From Achromobacter agilis (GTDB lineage Bacteria; Pseudomonadota; Gammaproteobacteria; Burkholderiales; Burkholderiaceae_B): a stretch of 64,000 nucleotides of DNA. The notes beneath the pieces are model-generated. The model had not been told where the DNA came from and searched no databases. It saw only the letters and a program-made list of their open reading frames with translations. Shown here one piece after another: positions 8,756 to 17,329 of the stretch. The stretch is taken from contig NZ_UFQB01000007.1 in NCBI RefSeq assembly GCF_900496965.1, positions 173,020 to 237,019 on the forward strand, written 5' to 3'. A program made the translations under genes and the position numbers. Positions within the stretch are counted from its first letter, which is position 1. Every line of letters begins with the position of its first letter.

Positions 8756-8785
8756 AGTATATGCTCAAATGAATCGTTTCATCAA
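8756..8785 (-). promoter_or_regulatory. Promoter with embedded LacI operator for the CoA ligase operon
   Basis: On the minus strand TTGATG (8785-8780) and TATACT (8761-8756) are 18 bp apart, a good sigma70 promoter. The palindrome TGAAACGATTCA (8781-8770) begins inside the -35 box and fills the spacer, so a bound repressor would block RNA polymerase. The same arrangement recurs at 14912-14941. The central CG with symmetric arms is typical of LacI-family operators, and a LacI-family gene starts 90 bp away at 8876. Confidence 0.72.
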
Positions 8786-8875
8786 CAGAACAAGAAATGA
8801 CTGGACGTCGGGCCTTCGCCAGGCGTGCTCGCGGACGGGCCTGGGTTATACTTTCGCGCTGCAAAAGGGATCTAC

Positions 8876-9910
8876 ATGCGGCAAAAAAAAATCAGCATCC
8901 GGGACGTCGCGGCCCTGGCTGGCACCTCGGTGGGCAGCGCGTCTCGCGTGATCAACGGCGCCGCCAACGTCACGCCCGAAGTTCGCGCTAAAGTCGAACG
9001 CGCCATCGCCGCGCTGCGTTATCGCCCCAATCATGCGGCGCAGGCTTTGCGTTCGCGCAGCAGCAAGACCATCGGCTGCATGTTCTCCGACGTCACCAAC
9101 CCTCTCTATGCGCGCGCGTTCCGGGCGCTCGAGGCCCGCTTCTTCAACGCCGGCTACATGCTGCTGCTGGCTAACGGGCTCAATGACCCGAAGCGCGAAG
9201 TCAGCATCCTGAACACTTTCCAGCTGCGCGGCATGGACGGCGTGATCATCGCGCCGGGCAACGAGCGCGATCCCGACGTGCTGGATGCGGTGCAGAACCT
9301 GACCATGCCTGCGGTGATCTACGACCGCGACATGGACGTCAAGGCGGACGCCGTCCTGTACGACCACGCCAAAGGCATTGCCGATACGGTCCGTCATCTG
9401 ATTTCCCTTGGCCATACCCGGATCGCTCTCGTGCTGTGGCAGGCCCGCAGCCGCCCCGTGCGCAGGCGCATCGAAGGCTACAAGGCGGCGTTCAAGGCGG
9501 CGCACCTGCCCGTTCCCGACCTGCTGATCCAGGGGCCCTCCCCCACCAGTTCGGCCTACGACGCCATCACCGACCTGCTGGGCCGGCCCGATGCGCCCAC
9601 AGCCATCATTGCGCAGGGCACGCAAACCCTGAGCAGCACGTTGCGGGCCATCGCGACGATGGGCAAGCGGGTGCCCGAAGACATCTCCGTGGTCGGCATC
9701 GGGGATTCCGACTTCGCCGAGGACTACGCGCCCCCGTTGACCGTGCTGCGCACACCGGTGGAATCGGTGGCCGACTGCGCTTCGGCGATGCTGCTGGAAC
9801 GCATCCAGGCCCGCAGCGGCGAAGCGCAATCCGAGCCCCGCACCAGCGTTTTTCCCTATGCGCTGATCGAGCGCCAATCCTGCGGCCCCGTCAAGCGACG
9901 CGCAGGATGA
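8876..9910 (+). CDS. LacI-family transcriptional regulator
   Basis: A 344-residue DNA-binding regulator. The N-terminal helix-turn-helix is ISIRDVAALAGTSVGSASRVIN, followed by the hinge RYRPNHAAQALRSR. A periplasmic-binding-type sensor domain runs from KTIGCMFSDVTNPLYARAFRALE to the end, with VVGIGDSDFAEDYAPPLTVLRTP typical of the C-terminal subdomain. The ATG at 8876 has AAAAGGGA upstream; the longer frame from 8825 adds no conserved sequence. It lies divergently from the CoA ligase operon and tail to tail with the dehydrogenase gene (20-bp overlap of 3' ends). It is the obvious candidate for binding the TGAANCGNTTCA operators at 8714, 8770, 14816 and 14926. The inducer is probably an intermediate of the cluster's pathway. 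Confidence 0.92.
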   Translation: MRQKKISIRDVAALAGTSVGSASRVINGAANVTPEVRAKVERAIAALRYRPNHAAQALRSRSSKTIGCMFSDVTNPLYARAFRALEARFFNAGYMLLLANGLNDPKREVSILNTFQLRGMDGVIIAPGNERDPDVLDAVQNLTMPAVIYDRDMDVKADAVLYDHAKGIADTVRHLISLGHTRIALVLWQARSRPVRRRIEGYKAAFKAAHLPVPDLLIQGPSPTSSAYDAITDLLGRPDAPTAIIAQGTQTLSSTLRAIATMGKRVPEDISVVGIGDSDFAEDYAPPLTVLRTPVESVADCASAMLLERIQARSGEAQSEPRTSVFPYALIERQSCGPVKRRAG

Positions 9911-10877
9911 TCTTGCCGAAGTGGCCATTGGCGCACATATAGGCCAGGGCCTGCGCGCCTTGCTCCAACGTGAACTCGCGATCCACCGGCAGGCTCAGCT
10001 TCCCATCCTTCAAGGGGCCGCTCAGGTCGCGCAGCATGCTCGCGGTGATCCGCCTGACTTCCTCGCGGGTGCGGGTGCGGAACGTGACGCCGCTGTAGCG
10101 CACCCGCCGCAAGGCATGCAGATCGAAATCGAAGCTGCCCGCCCGGCCCGCCAGCCGGCCCACGTTCACGATATGCCCTTCGATGGCGGTAGCCGCCAGG
10201 GTTTCGTTGATGCTCGGCCCCGACAGCATGTCCACCACCAGGTCCGCTCCCCTGCCGGCCGTGGCATCCAGCACCTGCCCGGACCAGCCGGAGACGGAAG
10301 GATCGACGACCAGGTCCATGCCCAGCCCGGCCAGGCGCTGGCGCTTTTCCGCATTGGTCGAACTGCCTCCCACCCAGCCCGCCTTCAGACAGCGCGCGAT
10401 CCGCAGCGCCATCAGGCCCACGGCGCTCGACGCGCCATGGATCAACAGCGACGCGCCCGCCCGCAGGCCTCCGTGGGTCACCAGCGCGTCGTGCATGGTC
10501 TGCAGCGCGATGGGCAAGGTGGCGGCCTGCGCGGGTTCCAGTCCGTCCGGCATGGGCAGCACGCGCCCCCAGTCTGCGACCGCATAGTCCGCAAAGGCCC
10601 CGCGCCCCGAACCCATGACGCGCTGTCCGACGCGGACATGGCCCGGCACCTCGGCTCCCACCGCGTCCACGACCCCGGCCCACTCCAGGCCCAGGATGGC
10701 GCCCGGCCCTCCGGCGTCCCCGTGGCGGCGGCCTTCGGCCATGTAGAGGTCGGCGCGGTTGAGGGCGCAGGCCTGCACCCGCAGCCGGACTTCCGCCGGC
10801 CCCGGCCGCGGCACCGGCGCCCGGGCCAGCACAGGTCCGTCCGCCCCAAGGACGAGCGCACGCATCATCGTGGCCAC
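9891..10877 (-). CDS. Zinc-type alcohol dehydrogenase/quinone oxidoreductase-like MDR protein
   Basis: A 328-residue medium-chain dehydrogenase/reductase. The N-terminal GroES-like part has CALNRADLYMAEGR and GLEWAGVVDAVGAEV. The Rossmann part has SLLIHGASSAVGLMALRIAR and ends QALAYMCANGHFGKIILRVA. The Cys/His ligands of zinc enzymes are absent, so it resembles NADPH:quinone oxidoreductases rather than true zinc alcohol dehydrogenases. The start is GTG at 10877, overlapping the stop of the upstream Bug gene (TAGTG), with AAGG at good spacing; ATG at 10868 is an alternative. It is the last gene of the operon that begins at 14868. Substrate unknown. Confidence 0.87.
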   Translation of the reverse strand: MATMMRALVLGADGPVLARAPVPRPGPAEVRLRVQACALNRADLYMAEGRRHGDAGGPGAILGLEWAGVVDAVGAEVPGHVRVGQRVMGSGRGAFADYAVADWGRVLPMPDGLEPAQAATLPIALQTMHDALVTHGGLRAGASLLIHGASSAVGLMALRIARCLKAGWVGGSSTNAEKRQRLAGLGMDLVVDPSVSGWSGQVLDATAGRGADLVVDMLSGPSINETLAATAIEGHIVNVGRLAGRAGSFDFDLHALRRVRYSGVTFRTRTREEVRRITASMLRDLSGPLKDGKLSLPVDREFTLEQGAQALAYMCANGHFGKIILRVA

Positions 10878-11884
10878 TATTGCGCCTTCGCGCCCGACTT
10901 CTTGACGATGTCGCCCCAGCGGTCGATCTCGCTGTCGACGAAGGCCTTGAACTGGTCAACGCCCATCAGGTCGATCTGGATGCCGGCCTCATCGAAGCGC
11001 TCACGCACCGAATCGCTTGCCAGCGCCTGATTGATGACGGCGTTGAGCTTTTCCACGATAGGCCGCGGCGTGCCGGCGGGCGCGAAGATGCCGCTCCAGC
11101 TGGTGACCTCGTAGCCTGGGACGCCGGCCTCCATCAGCGTGGGCACGTCCGGCAGCACGGAGGCGCGGTTGCGGCTGGTCACGCCCAGGGCGCGCACCTT
11201 GCCGGCCTGGATGTGCGGCAGGGAAACGTTCAGGTTGTCGAACATGAGCTGGATGTGCCCGGCCAGCAGGTCGTTCATGGCCGGGCCGCCGCCGCGATAC
11301 GGCACGTGGGTGAAGCGGGTGCCCGTCAGCACCTGGAACAGTTCGCCCGACATGTGGATGCTGCTGCCCGCGCCGGATGATCCCATCATCAGCTTGCCCG
11401 GATTCGCCTTCGCCCACGCGATCAGTTCCTGCACCGTTTTGGCGGGCACCGAAGGGTTCACCACCAGCACGTTCGTGCCTGCCGTCATGCGCGCAATGGG
11501 CTCGAAATCCTTGCGCGCGTCGAAAGCCGGATTCTCGTACAGCGTCGGATTGATTCCGTGCGTTCCGATCGTTCCCTGCAGCAGGGTGTAGCCGTCGGGC
11601 GGCGAACCCGCCACGTGCGCGGCGCCGATGTTGCCGCCGGCGCCGCCGCGATTCTCCACGACGACGGGCTGGCCGAGGATCTTCGACATGGCTTCCGCCA
11701 GGATTCGGCCCGTCGTATCCGTGGAGCCGCCAGGCGGGAAGGGAATTACGTATCGGATGGGTCGCTCCGGATAGGCGGCGGCCGCCAGACCGGGCACGGC
11801 GGCCACGGCGCTTGCGGCCATGCCTAGCGCCAGCATGCGCTTCATGCCCAGCACGGCCAGGCGCAAGAAAAAGCGAGGGTTCAT
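10877..11884 (-). CDS. Bug-family TTT substrate-binding protein
   Basis: The 335-residue protein carries an N-terminal signal segment (MKRMLALGMAASAVAAVPGLAAA within the first 36 residues). Bug blocks follow: YPERPIRYVIPFPPGGSTDTTGR, GQPVVVENRGGAGGNIGA, DGYTLLQGTIGTHGINP, THVPYRGGGPAMNDLLAGHIQLMFDN and GKVRALGVTSRNR. It should be a periplasmic receptor for a carboxylate. The first ATG is followed by 13 residues before MKRM, so the true start may be that inner ATG. It is the second Bug gene of this operon and overlaps the dehydrogenase gene, so translation may be coupled. Confidence 0.92.
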   Translation of the reverse strand: MNPRFFLRLAVLGMKRMLALGMAASAVAAVPGLAAAAYPERPIRYVIPFPPGGSTDTTGRILAEAMSKILGQPVVVENRGGAGGNIGAAHVAGSPPDGYTLLQGTIGTHGINPTLYENPAFDARKDFEPIARMTAGTNVLVVNPSVPAKTVQELIAWAKANPGKLMMGSSGAGSSIHMSGELFQVLTGTRFTHVPYRGGGPAMNDLLAGHIQLMFDNLNVSLPHIQAGKVRALGVTSRNRASVLPDVPTLMEAGVPGYEVTSWSGIFAPAGTPRPIVEKLNAVINQALASDSVRERFDEAGIQIDLMGVDQFKAFVDSEIDRWGDIVKKSGAKAQ

Positions 11885-11929
11885 CGTTGTCTCCTGGTGT
11901 TGTTATGTATGAGTGCGGCGTGCGCCGCC

Positions 11930-12740
11930 CTATTTGCGCAAGACGATGCCGGCCGACATGCCTCCGTCCACCGGCAATTCAACAGCGTTGATATAGCTGG
12001 CCTCGTCGGACAACAGGAACCGGATCGCGGCCGCCACTTCTTCCGCGGTTCCCTGCCGTCCGAAAGGCATGGGCTGCGCCAGCCGGTCCGGCCTGGCCTG
12101 GGTGGCCGCCCGGCCCATGGGCGTGTCGATCAGGCCCAGCACCACGGTGTTGGCCCGTATGCCCGCCGGCTGGCCTTCCAGCGCCACCGCCCGGCATACG
12201 GCCGACAGCGCCGCTTTCGACGTTTCGTAGGCGGGGTTGCGCCCGCCCGGACGGCGCGATGCGGTGGATGATACGAATACGATGGAGCCCCCCCGGCGCC
12301 ATTCTGGGCAATGCATATTTGGCGCAGAACACATGCGCCCGGGTATTGACGTTCAGCACCGCGTCCCAGTTCTCGGGGGTCAGTCCCGACAGCGGCGTGC
12401 GGTGGCTGACGCCCACGTTCAGGACCAGGCCGTCCAATCCGCCAAGGGCCTCGGCCGCCCGGTCGATCATGCCCTCGATCTGCGCCACGTCCGACACGTC
12501 GGCCTGCAAGGCCATCGCCTGCCCGCCAAGCTCGGAGATATCGCCCACGGTGCGCTCCGCGGCCTCGAGGTCGCGGTCGGCGCAAGCCACGCGCGCGCCG
12601 GCGCGCGCCAGCGCCAGGCACGCGGCATTGCCATTCGCCGCAGGCTGGCGCGCGCCGGACGAGCGCCCCGCCCCCACCACCAGGATGCGGCGGCCCTCCA
12701 GGCACGATGCGGCGGCTTCGGATTTCTGTACTAGGCTCAT
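11930..12740 (-). pseudogene. SDR-family oxidoreductase, frameshifted in a C7 run
   Basis: The N-terminal part in one frame reads RILVVGAGRSSGARQPAANGNA, LVLNVGVSHRTP and FCAKYALPRMAPGG. The C-terminal part in the next frame reads SIVFVSSTASRRPGG, AYETSKAALSAVCRAVALEG and SYINAVELPVDGGMSAG. Joined at MAPGG-SIVFV they make a complete SDR of about 269 residues with catalytic Ser and YETSK. The break is a run of seven C (12288-12294 on the + strand); six would restore the frame. As written, the N-terminal frame runs on to 11979 with non-SDR sequence. It may be a dead gene, a phase-variable tract or a base-calling error. It lies between the cyclase-family and Bug genes of one operon. Confidence 0.82.
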
Positions 12741-12771
12741 GATGGACTCTTGATGGAAGGAGCGCGGCGGC

Positions 12772-13785
12772 TCAAAGCGTGGCCACCGGAGTGACGGGAG
12801 ATCCCACTGCGCCGGGCAGGCGCAGCGGCGGCGCGGTCAGCAGGAATTTCGAGCGTCCTTGCGCGGCCAGGGCGTGCGCCAGCTCGGACAGGTGCCAAAG
12901 CTCGCCCAAGGGGATCCCGTACTGGAACAGGCACAACTGATGCAGGGGCAAGCGCGCGCAGGGCTCCGCAGCCGGCCGGCCCGGTATGCCTTCGACCGCG
13001 TAGTTGTCGGCGCAGAGCGCGGCAATCCCGCTATCGACGATCCAGCGCCGCAGGCGCTCATCGCGCCCATCCAGCACGGCGCAGCTGCTATCGAGCACCG
13101 CCGCGTCGGGCGCGCCGCCCATGGCCACGATCTTGTCGGCGAACCCCGTGTACAGGCACAGCATGTCGCCGGACTGGATATCGCCGCCGGCGGCATCCAC
13201 GGCGCGCATCAGCAGCTCATAGCCCACATACTGGCGCACGTCGCCGCACAGCGCATGCAGGTCCAGTAGCACGCCGCGCGATTGGATGGCTTTTTCCGCC
13301 ATGGTCTGGATACCCAGGCGATGCGCGCCCGGCGGCGCCCCGTCTTCGGGACCGACAACGTCGACGCCGGCGCGAAAGCCGTTGTAGTACACCGCCACGG
13401 GTTCGCCATTTCCCTCCACGTCGAACCGGTGCCCCACGTGGGCGAAGCTGTCCCACTGGGTGGAGTACTGCGTGTGCAGGGTTACCGCGTCATCGCAGAC
13501 AACGTCCGTATGCGCGTGGCCGTCAGGGTCGACGGGCAGGTTGTAGACGGGACGCCCATCCCGCCGCGTCGGCGCCAGCACCGGCGGATGGCGGCGCGGA
13601 TTCAGCACATTGCCGCCCGGCAGGTTCAGCGGCAGGCTCAGGCAGATGCTGCGCCCCTCCCACACTTCGCGCACTCCCCGCAGGACCGCCTCGGGCGTGA
13701 TCAGGTTCAGCCGGCCCAGTTCGTCGTCCGGCCCGAAGTCGCCCCAGTTCGATTCCGAGGGCCGTACTTTCCAGCGTGGGTTCAT
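12772..13785 (-). CDS. Cyclase-family (kynurenine formamidase-like) hydrolase
   Basis: A 337-residue protein beginning MNPRWKVRPSESNWGDFGPDDELGRLNLITPEAVLRG. It contains LSLPLNLPGG, TLHTQYSTQWDSFAHVGHRF, TMAEKAIQSRGVLLDLHAL, SGDMLCLYTGFAD and PLHQLCLFQYGIPLGELWHL, which is the layout of the cyclase/KynB superfamily (PF04199 type). The usual metal motif HxGTHxDxPxH appears as QWDSFAHVGH, which is seen in a known longer subgroup. Members hydrolyse amide or ester bonds in aromatic catabolism. It follows the first Bug gene of the operon by 24 bp. Substrate unknown. Confidence 0.85.
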   Translation of the reverse strand: MNPRWKVRPSESNWGDFGPDDELGRLNLITPEAVLRGVREVWEGRSICLSLPLNLPGGNVLNPRRHPPVLAPTRRDGRPVYNLPVDPDGHAHTDVVCDDAVTLHTQYSTQWDSFAHVGHRFDVEGNGEPVAVYYNGFRAGVDVVGPEDGAPPGAHRLGIQTMAEKAIQSRGVLLDLHALCGDVRQYVGYELLMRAVDAAGGDIQSGDMLCLYTGFADKIVAMGGAPDAAVLDSSCAVLDGRDERLRRWIVDSGIAALCADNYAVEGIPGRPAAEPCARLPLHQLCLFQYGIPLGELWHLSELAHALAAQGRSKFLLTAPPLRLPGAVGSPVTPVATL

Positions 13786-13809
13786 TTTCTATCGTTCCTT
13801 GCCATCACA

Positions 13810-14868
13810 TCACAATTGCACGTGCGCGGATTGCACGATGCCCTGCCAGCGCCCGGCCTCGGCCGCGACGAATGCAGGAAATGACCGCGCATCGAGCTTG
13901 CCCAGCAATTCAGTGCCGTTCTGCGCGGCGCGCGCCTGCACGGCCGGGTCCGCCAGGACGCGGCCGCAGGCACCGGACAATGTCTCCACCGCTTCGGCCG
14001 GGGTGCCGCGCGGCGCGAACAATCCCGACCACACCGACGACTGCGCCCCGGCGTATCCGGCCTCGGCGATGGTGGGAACTCCCGGCAGGCTCGGCAAGGG
14101 CCGCAGCCCCGTCGTCACGAGCGCGCGCAGTTTCCCCGCGCCGATCAGCGGCAAGCTGGTAATGGGGTAATCGAACATCACGTCCACCGTGCCGGCCATC
14201 AGATCGTTCATCGCCAGGCCGGCGCCCTTGTAGGGAACGTGCAGCAACCGGATGCCAGCCACCTGTTGCAGCAGCTCCGCCACCAGGTGCTGGGCCGTGC
14301 CCACGCCGGCCGAGGCATACGTCAACTGGCCCGGCCGCTTGCGGGCCTGGACCAGGAACTCGTCGAACGTGGCGAACGGCGTCGCCGCGCCGGTGACCAG
14401 CACGTTGAAGTCGGCGAACAGGCCATGCACGGGCACGAAGTCCCGTAGCGGGTCATAGGGAAAATCCTTGTACAGATACCGGTTCGCGGCGTGCGTGCCA
14501 TTGGTGCCGAACATCAGGCTGTATCCATCGGGCGCCGCGCGCGTAGCCACGCCAAGGGCGATGTTGCCGCCGGCGCCTGGCCGGTTGTCCACGACAAAAG
14601 GCTGCCCAAGCGCGGCCGCCAGTTTTTCAGCCACCAGGCGTGCATTGCTGTCGGCAATTCCGCCGGCGGCGAAAGGCACATACAGCGTCAGCGCCCGCGA
14701 AGGGTAGGCCGCGGCGCGGCTGGCGCCGGACAGGCCCATGGCCGCCATGCCCAGCATGCCAGTCAGAAATCCGCGGCGCCCCGGCACGGCTCCGCCGGAT
14801 AAGCCTCTCGCCATTTGAACCGATTCATTATTTGAATAAAAAAGCACCGCGCCTCCCCATATTGCCAT
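13810..14868 (-). CDS. Bug-family TTT substrate-binding protein, first gene of operon
   Basis: A 352-residue protein from an ATG with AGGGA at good distance. An 18-residue leader is followed by MARGLSGGAVPGRRGFLTGMLGMAAMGLSGASRAAA, which contains a twin Arg and looks like a Tat or Sec signal peptide. The mature part has the Bug blocks YPSRALTLYVPFAAGGIAD, GQPFVVDNRPGAGGNIALG, LHVPYKGAGLAMNDLMAGTVDVMFDY and GKLRALVTT. An ATG at 14814 also exists but has no ribosome site. It is first in the minus-strand operon Bug, cyclase, SDR (broken), Bug, dehydrogenase. Operators lie upstream (14926) and inside its start region (14816). Confidence 0.9.
   Translation of the reverse strand: MAIWGGAVLFYSNNESVQMARGLSGGAVPGRRGFLTGMLGMAAMGLSGASRAAAYPSRALTLYVPFAAGGIADSNARLVAEKLAAALGQPFVVDNRPGAGGNIALGVATRAAPDGYSLMFGTNGTHAANRYLYKDFPYDPLRDFVPVHGLFADFNVLVTGAATPFATFDEFLVQARKRPGQLTYASAGVGTAQHLVAELLQQVAGIRLLHVPYKGAGLAMNDLMAGTVDVMFDYPITSLPLIGAGKLRALVTTGLRPLPSLPGVPTIAEAGYAGAQSSVWSGLFAPRGTPAEAVETLSGACGRVLADPAVQARAAQNGTELLGKLDARSFPAFVAAEAGRWQGIVQSAHVQL
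14816..14827 (-). promoter_or_regulatory. LacI-type operator inside the 5' end of the Bug gene
   Basis: TGAACCGATTCA is a near-perfect inverted repeat matching TGAANCGNTTCA. It lies 110 bp from the twin site at 14926 (centre to centre) and within the first codons of the Bug gene, a place where auxiliary LacI-family operators are often found. It could support repression by looping or roadblock. Assigned by pattern only. Confidence 0.6.
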
Positions 14869-14911
14869 TGAATTCCCTATGAATTAATGGCCGTCTTCAT
14901 AATTTTTGCCA

Positions 14912-14941
14912 ACTCTAGCACACAATGAAACGGTTCACCAA
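14912..14941 (-). promoter_or_regulatory. Promoter with embedded LacI operator for the Bug/cyclase operon
   Basis: On the minus strand TTGGTG (14941-14936) and TAGAGT (14917-14912) are 18 bp apart. The inverted repeat TGAACCGTTTCA (14937-14926) starts in the -35 box and fills the spacer, exactly as at 8756-8785. Two promoters of the cluster with the same operator in the same position argue for joint control by the LacI protein encoded at 8876. The -10 box is weaker than that of the CoA ligase promoter. Confidence 0.68.
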
Positions 14942-15145
14942 TAACAAATAGGGCATATATTTCCAGCTTCGGTAAGGGCGAGGCCGGGACGGCCAGCATT
15001 GCAATGGCCGGGATGCGAGGTGAGGAGACGGGCTACGCGCGGATGCGTGCCAATGGGGGAGGAATCAGGCAGCGGCAGGCCCTGAAGGGCCTTGGTTTCC
15101 CATGAACGGGCTACGCTTGCCGGTGCGTTGCGCACCGTGGGGATT

Positions 15146-15922
15146 TCAGAGCGCGCCAGCGATCACTTCGTGTTTATAGCCATAGCCAAGCAGGATCGAA
15201 CCGGCCTTGGAACCCTTGAGATAAAACTGGAACGAGCGCGCCGTCGGGTTGTTCCGGCCTTCATCGAGAATGACGGTCTGCTGCCTGATGGGATCGTAGA
15301 GCGATTGCGGGATCAGCCAGGCCGATCCCCGCAAGAGCCTGCCGTTGGCGTATACCTGCGACAAGGTCACGATGCCCAGGCTTGGAGCGTCGGAAGCAAC
15401 GAACTGCCGGGACTCGGCGATGTCGTGGCGTTCGACCAGCTTGGCCGAGATCTCGCGGGCGATGCCGAGGTTGTCGAGCACCTGCTTCGCCGGCTGGCCA
15501 TACACAAGCGCCGGGCTCACGACTGACAGCCGATCGAATTTCTTGCGGGTCAGGACCTTACCCTGAGGGTCGACGTAACCCTCCTCCGGAGACCACAGCA
15601 CCAGCGAATTCCTCGCGTAGGTAAAACGCGTGCCGGCCACGACCAGATTGCGGTCCTCCAGCTCCTTCAAAGCCGCCGTGTTATTGGGCAGCAATAGATC
15701 GTACCGGGCGCCATCGATGATTTGCCGCAGCAGTTCGCTGGTGTTGCCCACCGTAAGGATCACCTTGTTACCGGTATCCTTTTCAAAGCTTTGGGCGATG
15801 GCGCGCAGCGGTTCGGCAAGCAAGGTCGCGACGGCGACTCGCACTTCCCCGGCCAGGGCATTAGGACTGAAACTGGCTCCGAAAAGAGGTGCTGCGGCAA
15901 ACAGGAGGTGCAGGAATTTCAT
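15146..15922 (-). CDS. modA: ModA-like molybdate ABC transporter substrate-binding protein
   Basis: The 258-residue protein from the ATG at 15922 begins with a signal peptide (MKFLHLLFAAAPLFGASFSPNALAG). It reads EVRVAVATLLAEPLRAIAQSFEKDTGNKVILTVGNTSELLRQIIDGARYDLLLPNNTAALKELEDRNLV, the ModA pattern in which the oxyanion is bound by main-chain and hydroxyl groups. The end ARSFQFYLKGSKAGSILLGYGYKHE also fits. The usual modBC permease and ATPase genes are not beside it, so it is an orphan receptor here. A molybdenum hydroxylase operon lies 22 kb away in this window, but a link is only inference. It is divergent from the GNAT gene. The specificity (molybdate, tungstate or another ligand) is uncertain. 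Confidence 0.82.
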   Translation of the reverse strand: MKFLHLLFAAAPLFGASFSPNALAGEVRVAVATLLAEPLRAIAQSFEKDTGNKVILTVGNTSELLRQIIDGARYDLLLPNNTAALKELEDRNLVVAGTRFTYARNSLVLWSPEEGYVDPQGKVLTRKKFDRLSVVSPALVYGQPAKQVLDNLGIAREISAKLVERHDIAESRQFVASDAPSLGIVTLSQVYANGRLLRGSAWLIPQSLYDPIRQQTVILDEGRNNPTARSFQFYLKGSKAGSILLGYGYKHEVIAGAL

Positions 15923-16082
15923 GGCAACGCTTAGGAACAACCGCGGGCGCGGTCCGACATCGGGGATAGATACCACGTCGTGAAGGCTGGTAACAAGGCT
16001 ATATTTCCATACGTTTCAAAGATGGCGCACAATAGTCATCCCTTATAGGATTCGATTGTTTTCTATAGTAGACAGACAGAAC

Positions 16083-16619
16083 ATGCCTCAGCCCACGTTC
16101 AAATTTGCCGATTGCCGCGCTGAACAGCATTCGACCGCGATCCTCGATATCTTGAACGAAGCGATCCTGAACTCGACGGCGCTCTATGACTACCGCCAAC
16201 GCGAGCCGGCCGCGATGGTGGCCTGGTTCCAGGCGAAAACGGCGGGCGGCTTCCCGGTGATCGGGGCCTTCACGGACGACGGCACGCTAGCCGGCTTTGC
16301 CAGCTGGGGCACATTCCGCGCTTTCCCCGCCTTCAAGTACACCGTGGAGCACAGCGTCTACGTCCATAAGGACTACCGCGGCTGCGGGCTTGGCAGGTCG
16401 CTCCTGTCCGCCCTTATCGCCCGGGCGCGCGAATCAAGCGTCCACGTCCTCATCGGCTGCATCGACGCAACGAACGCGGGCAGTATCGCGCTGCACGAGA
16501 AGCTCGGTTTCAAACACGTCGGGACCATGCCGGAAGTCGGCTTCAAGTTCGGCCGGTGGCTGGACGCGAGCTTTTATCAGCTCCGCCTCGAAGGCCCGGC
16601 CCAACCCGTGGACGGCTGA
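16083..16619 (+). CDS. GNAT-family N-acetyltransferase (phosphinothricin acetyltransferase type)
   Basis: A 178-residue enzyme with ILDILNEAILNSTALYDYRQREPAAMVAWF at the N-terminus, the acetyl-CoA loop YVHKDYRGCGLGRSLL, and CIDATNAGSIALHEKLGFKHVGTMPEVGFKFGRWLDASFYQL. This arrangement is that of the Pat/Bar and MddA-like group, which acetylates the amino group of phosphinothricin, methionine sulfoximine or related amino acids. The ATG at 16083 is preferred over one at 16056 because it starts just before the conserved fold. It converges with the XRE-cupin gene (21-bp gap). Confidence 0.88.
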   Translation: MPQPTFKFADCRAEQHSTAILDILNEAILNSTALYDYRQREPAAMVAWFQAKTAGGFPVIGAFTDDGTLAGFASWGTFRAFPAFKYTVEHSVYVHKDYRGCGLGRSLLSALIARARESSVHVLIGCIDATNAGSIALHEKLGFKHVGTMPEVGFKFGRWLDASFYQLRLEGPAQPVDG

Positions 16620-16640
16620 ACCCGATACGCTGCGACGGCC

Positions 16641-17207
16641 CTAGCGGCGGATCAGCGCCACCACGTAGACGCAGGGCACGTCCGTCGCATTATGGAATGC
16701 GCATGCGGCCGGCAGGCCAAGCTGCAGGCAGTCCCCATGTTCCAGGACATGCGTGGTTTCCCCTTCGTGGAACGTCAGGGTTCCCTCGAGAACCCAGATC
16801 TGCTGGTGCTGGAAGACAAAGGCGCTGGCCGGGTATTCGACCCGCACGCCGGCGGGCAGGGTCACTTGCACCATCTCAAGCATCGTCCCGTTGCGGGGCG
16901 ACACCACCCGGCGCTCATAGCCGGTTTCCGGGTCTACCCATACCGATTGCGAATCCGCCTTGCTCAGGCGTTCGCCAGTCCGCTCGGCCAGGGCCAGGAG
17001 CATGGACAGCTGAAGCCCGAACGCGCCGGACAGCTTGCCCAGGATCGTCGCGGTGGGGCTGGCTTCGCAGCGTTCGATCTTGCTGATCATCGCCTTGGAC
17101 ACGCCGGACTTGTCGGCCAGGTCACCCAACGACCAGCCCCTGGCCTCGCGCTCGATGCGAAGCCGCGTGGCGATGGCAATGGAAGGATCAGGAAGTGGGC
17201 TGTTCAT
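16641..17207 (-). CDS. XRE-family regulator with C-terminal cupin domain
   Basis: A 188-residue regulator. Residues ~10-65 form a Cro/C1 helix-turn-helix (LRIEREARGWSLGDLADKSGVSKAMISKIERCEASPTATILGKLSGAFG). Residues ~115-185 form a cupin (LPAGVRVEYPASAFVFQHQQIWVLEGTLTFHEGETTHVLEHGDCLQL). Such proteins usually repress nearby genes and sense a small ligand through the cupin. Its neighbours are the convergent GNAT gene and the divergent flavin-monooxygenase operon; which of them it controls is not clear. A 22-bp inverted repeat at 17330-17351 lies in the divergent region and could be its operator. Confidence 0.9.
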   Translation of the reverse strand: MNSPLPDPSIAIATRLRIEREARGWSLGDLADKSGVSKAMISKIERCEASPTATILGKLSGAFGLQLSMLLALAERTGERLSKADSQSVWVDPETGYERRVVSPRNGTMLEMVQVTLPAGVRVEYPASAFVFQHQQIWVLEGTLTFHEGETTHVLEHGDCLQLGLPAACAFHNATDVPCVYVVALIRR

Positions 17208-17329
17208 GGTGGCGGTAAGCGCTACTGGTTCTGTTCGTCATTGTATCGGCCCGCGTCATGCCTGCCGGCCATGCCGGTTTCGTAGCACACATCGGACTTC
17301 CGGGTTTGTCCCTAGATGGAAGATCTTTG

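Noticed and set aside
14970..15020. CGGCCA/TGGCCG inverted repeat as a terminator between the Bug promoter and modA
   Set aside because: Only 6 bp of stem with a large loop and no T-run; too weak.
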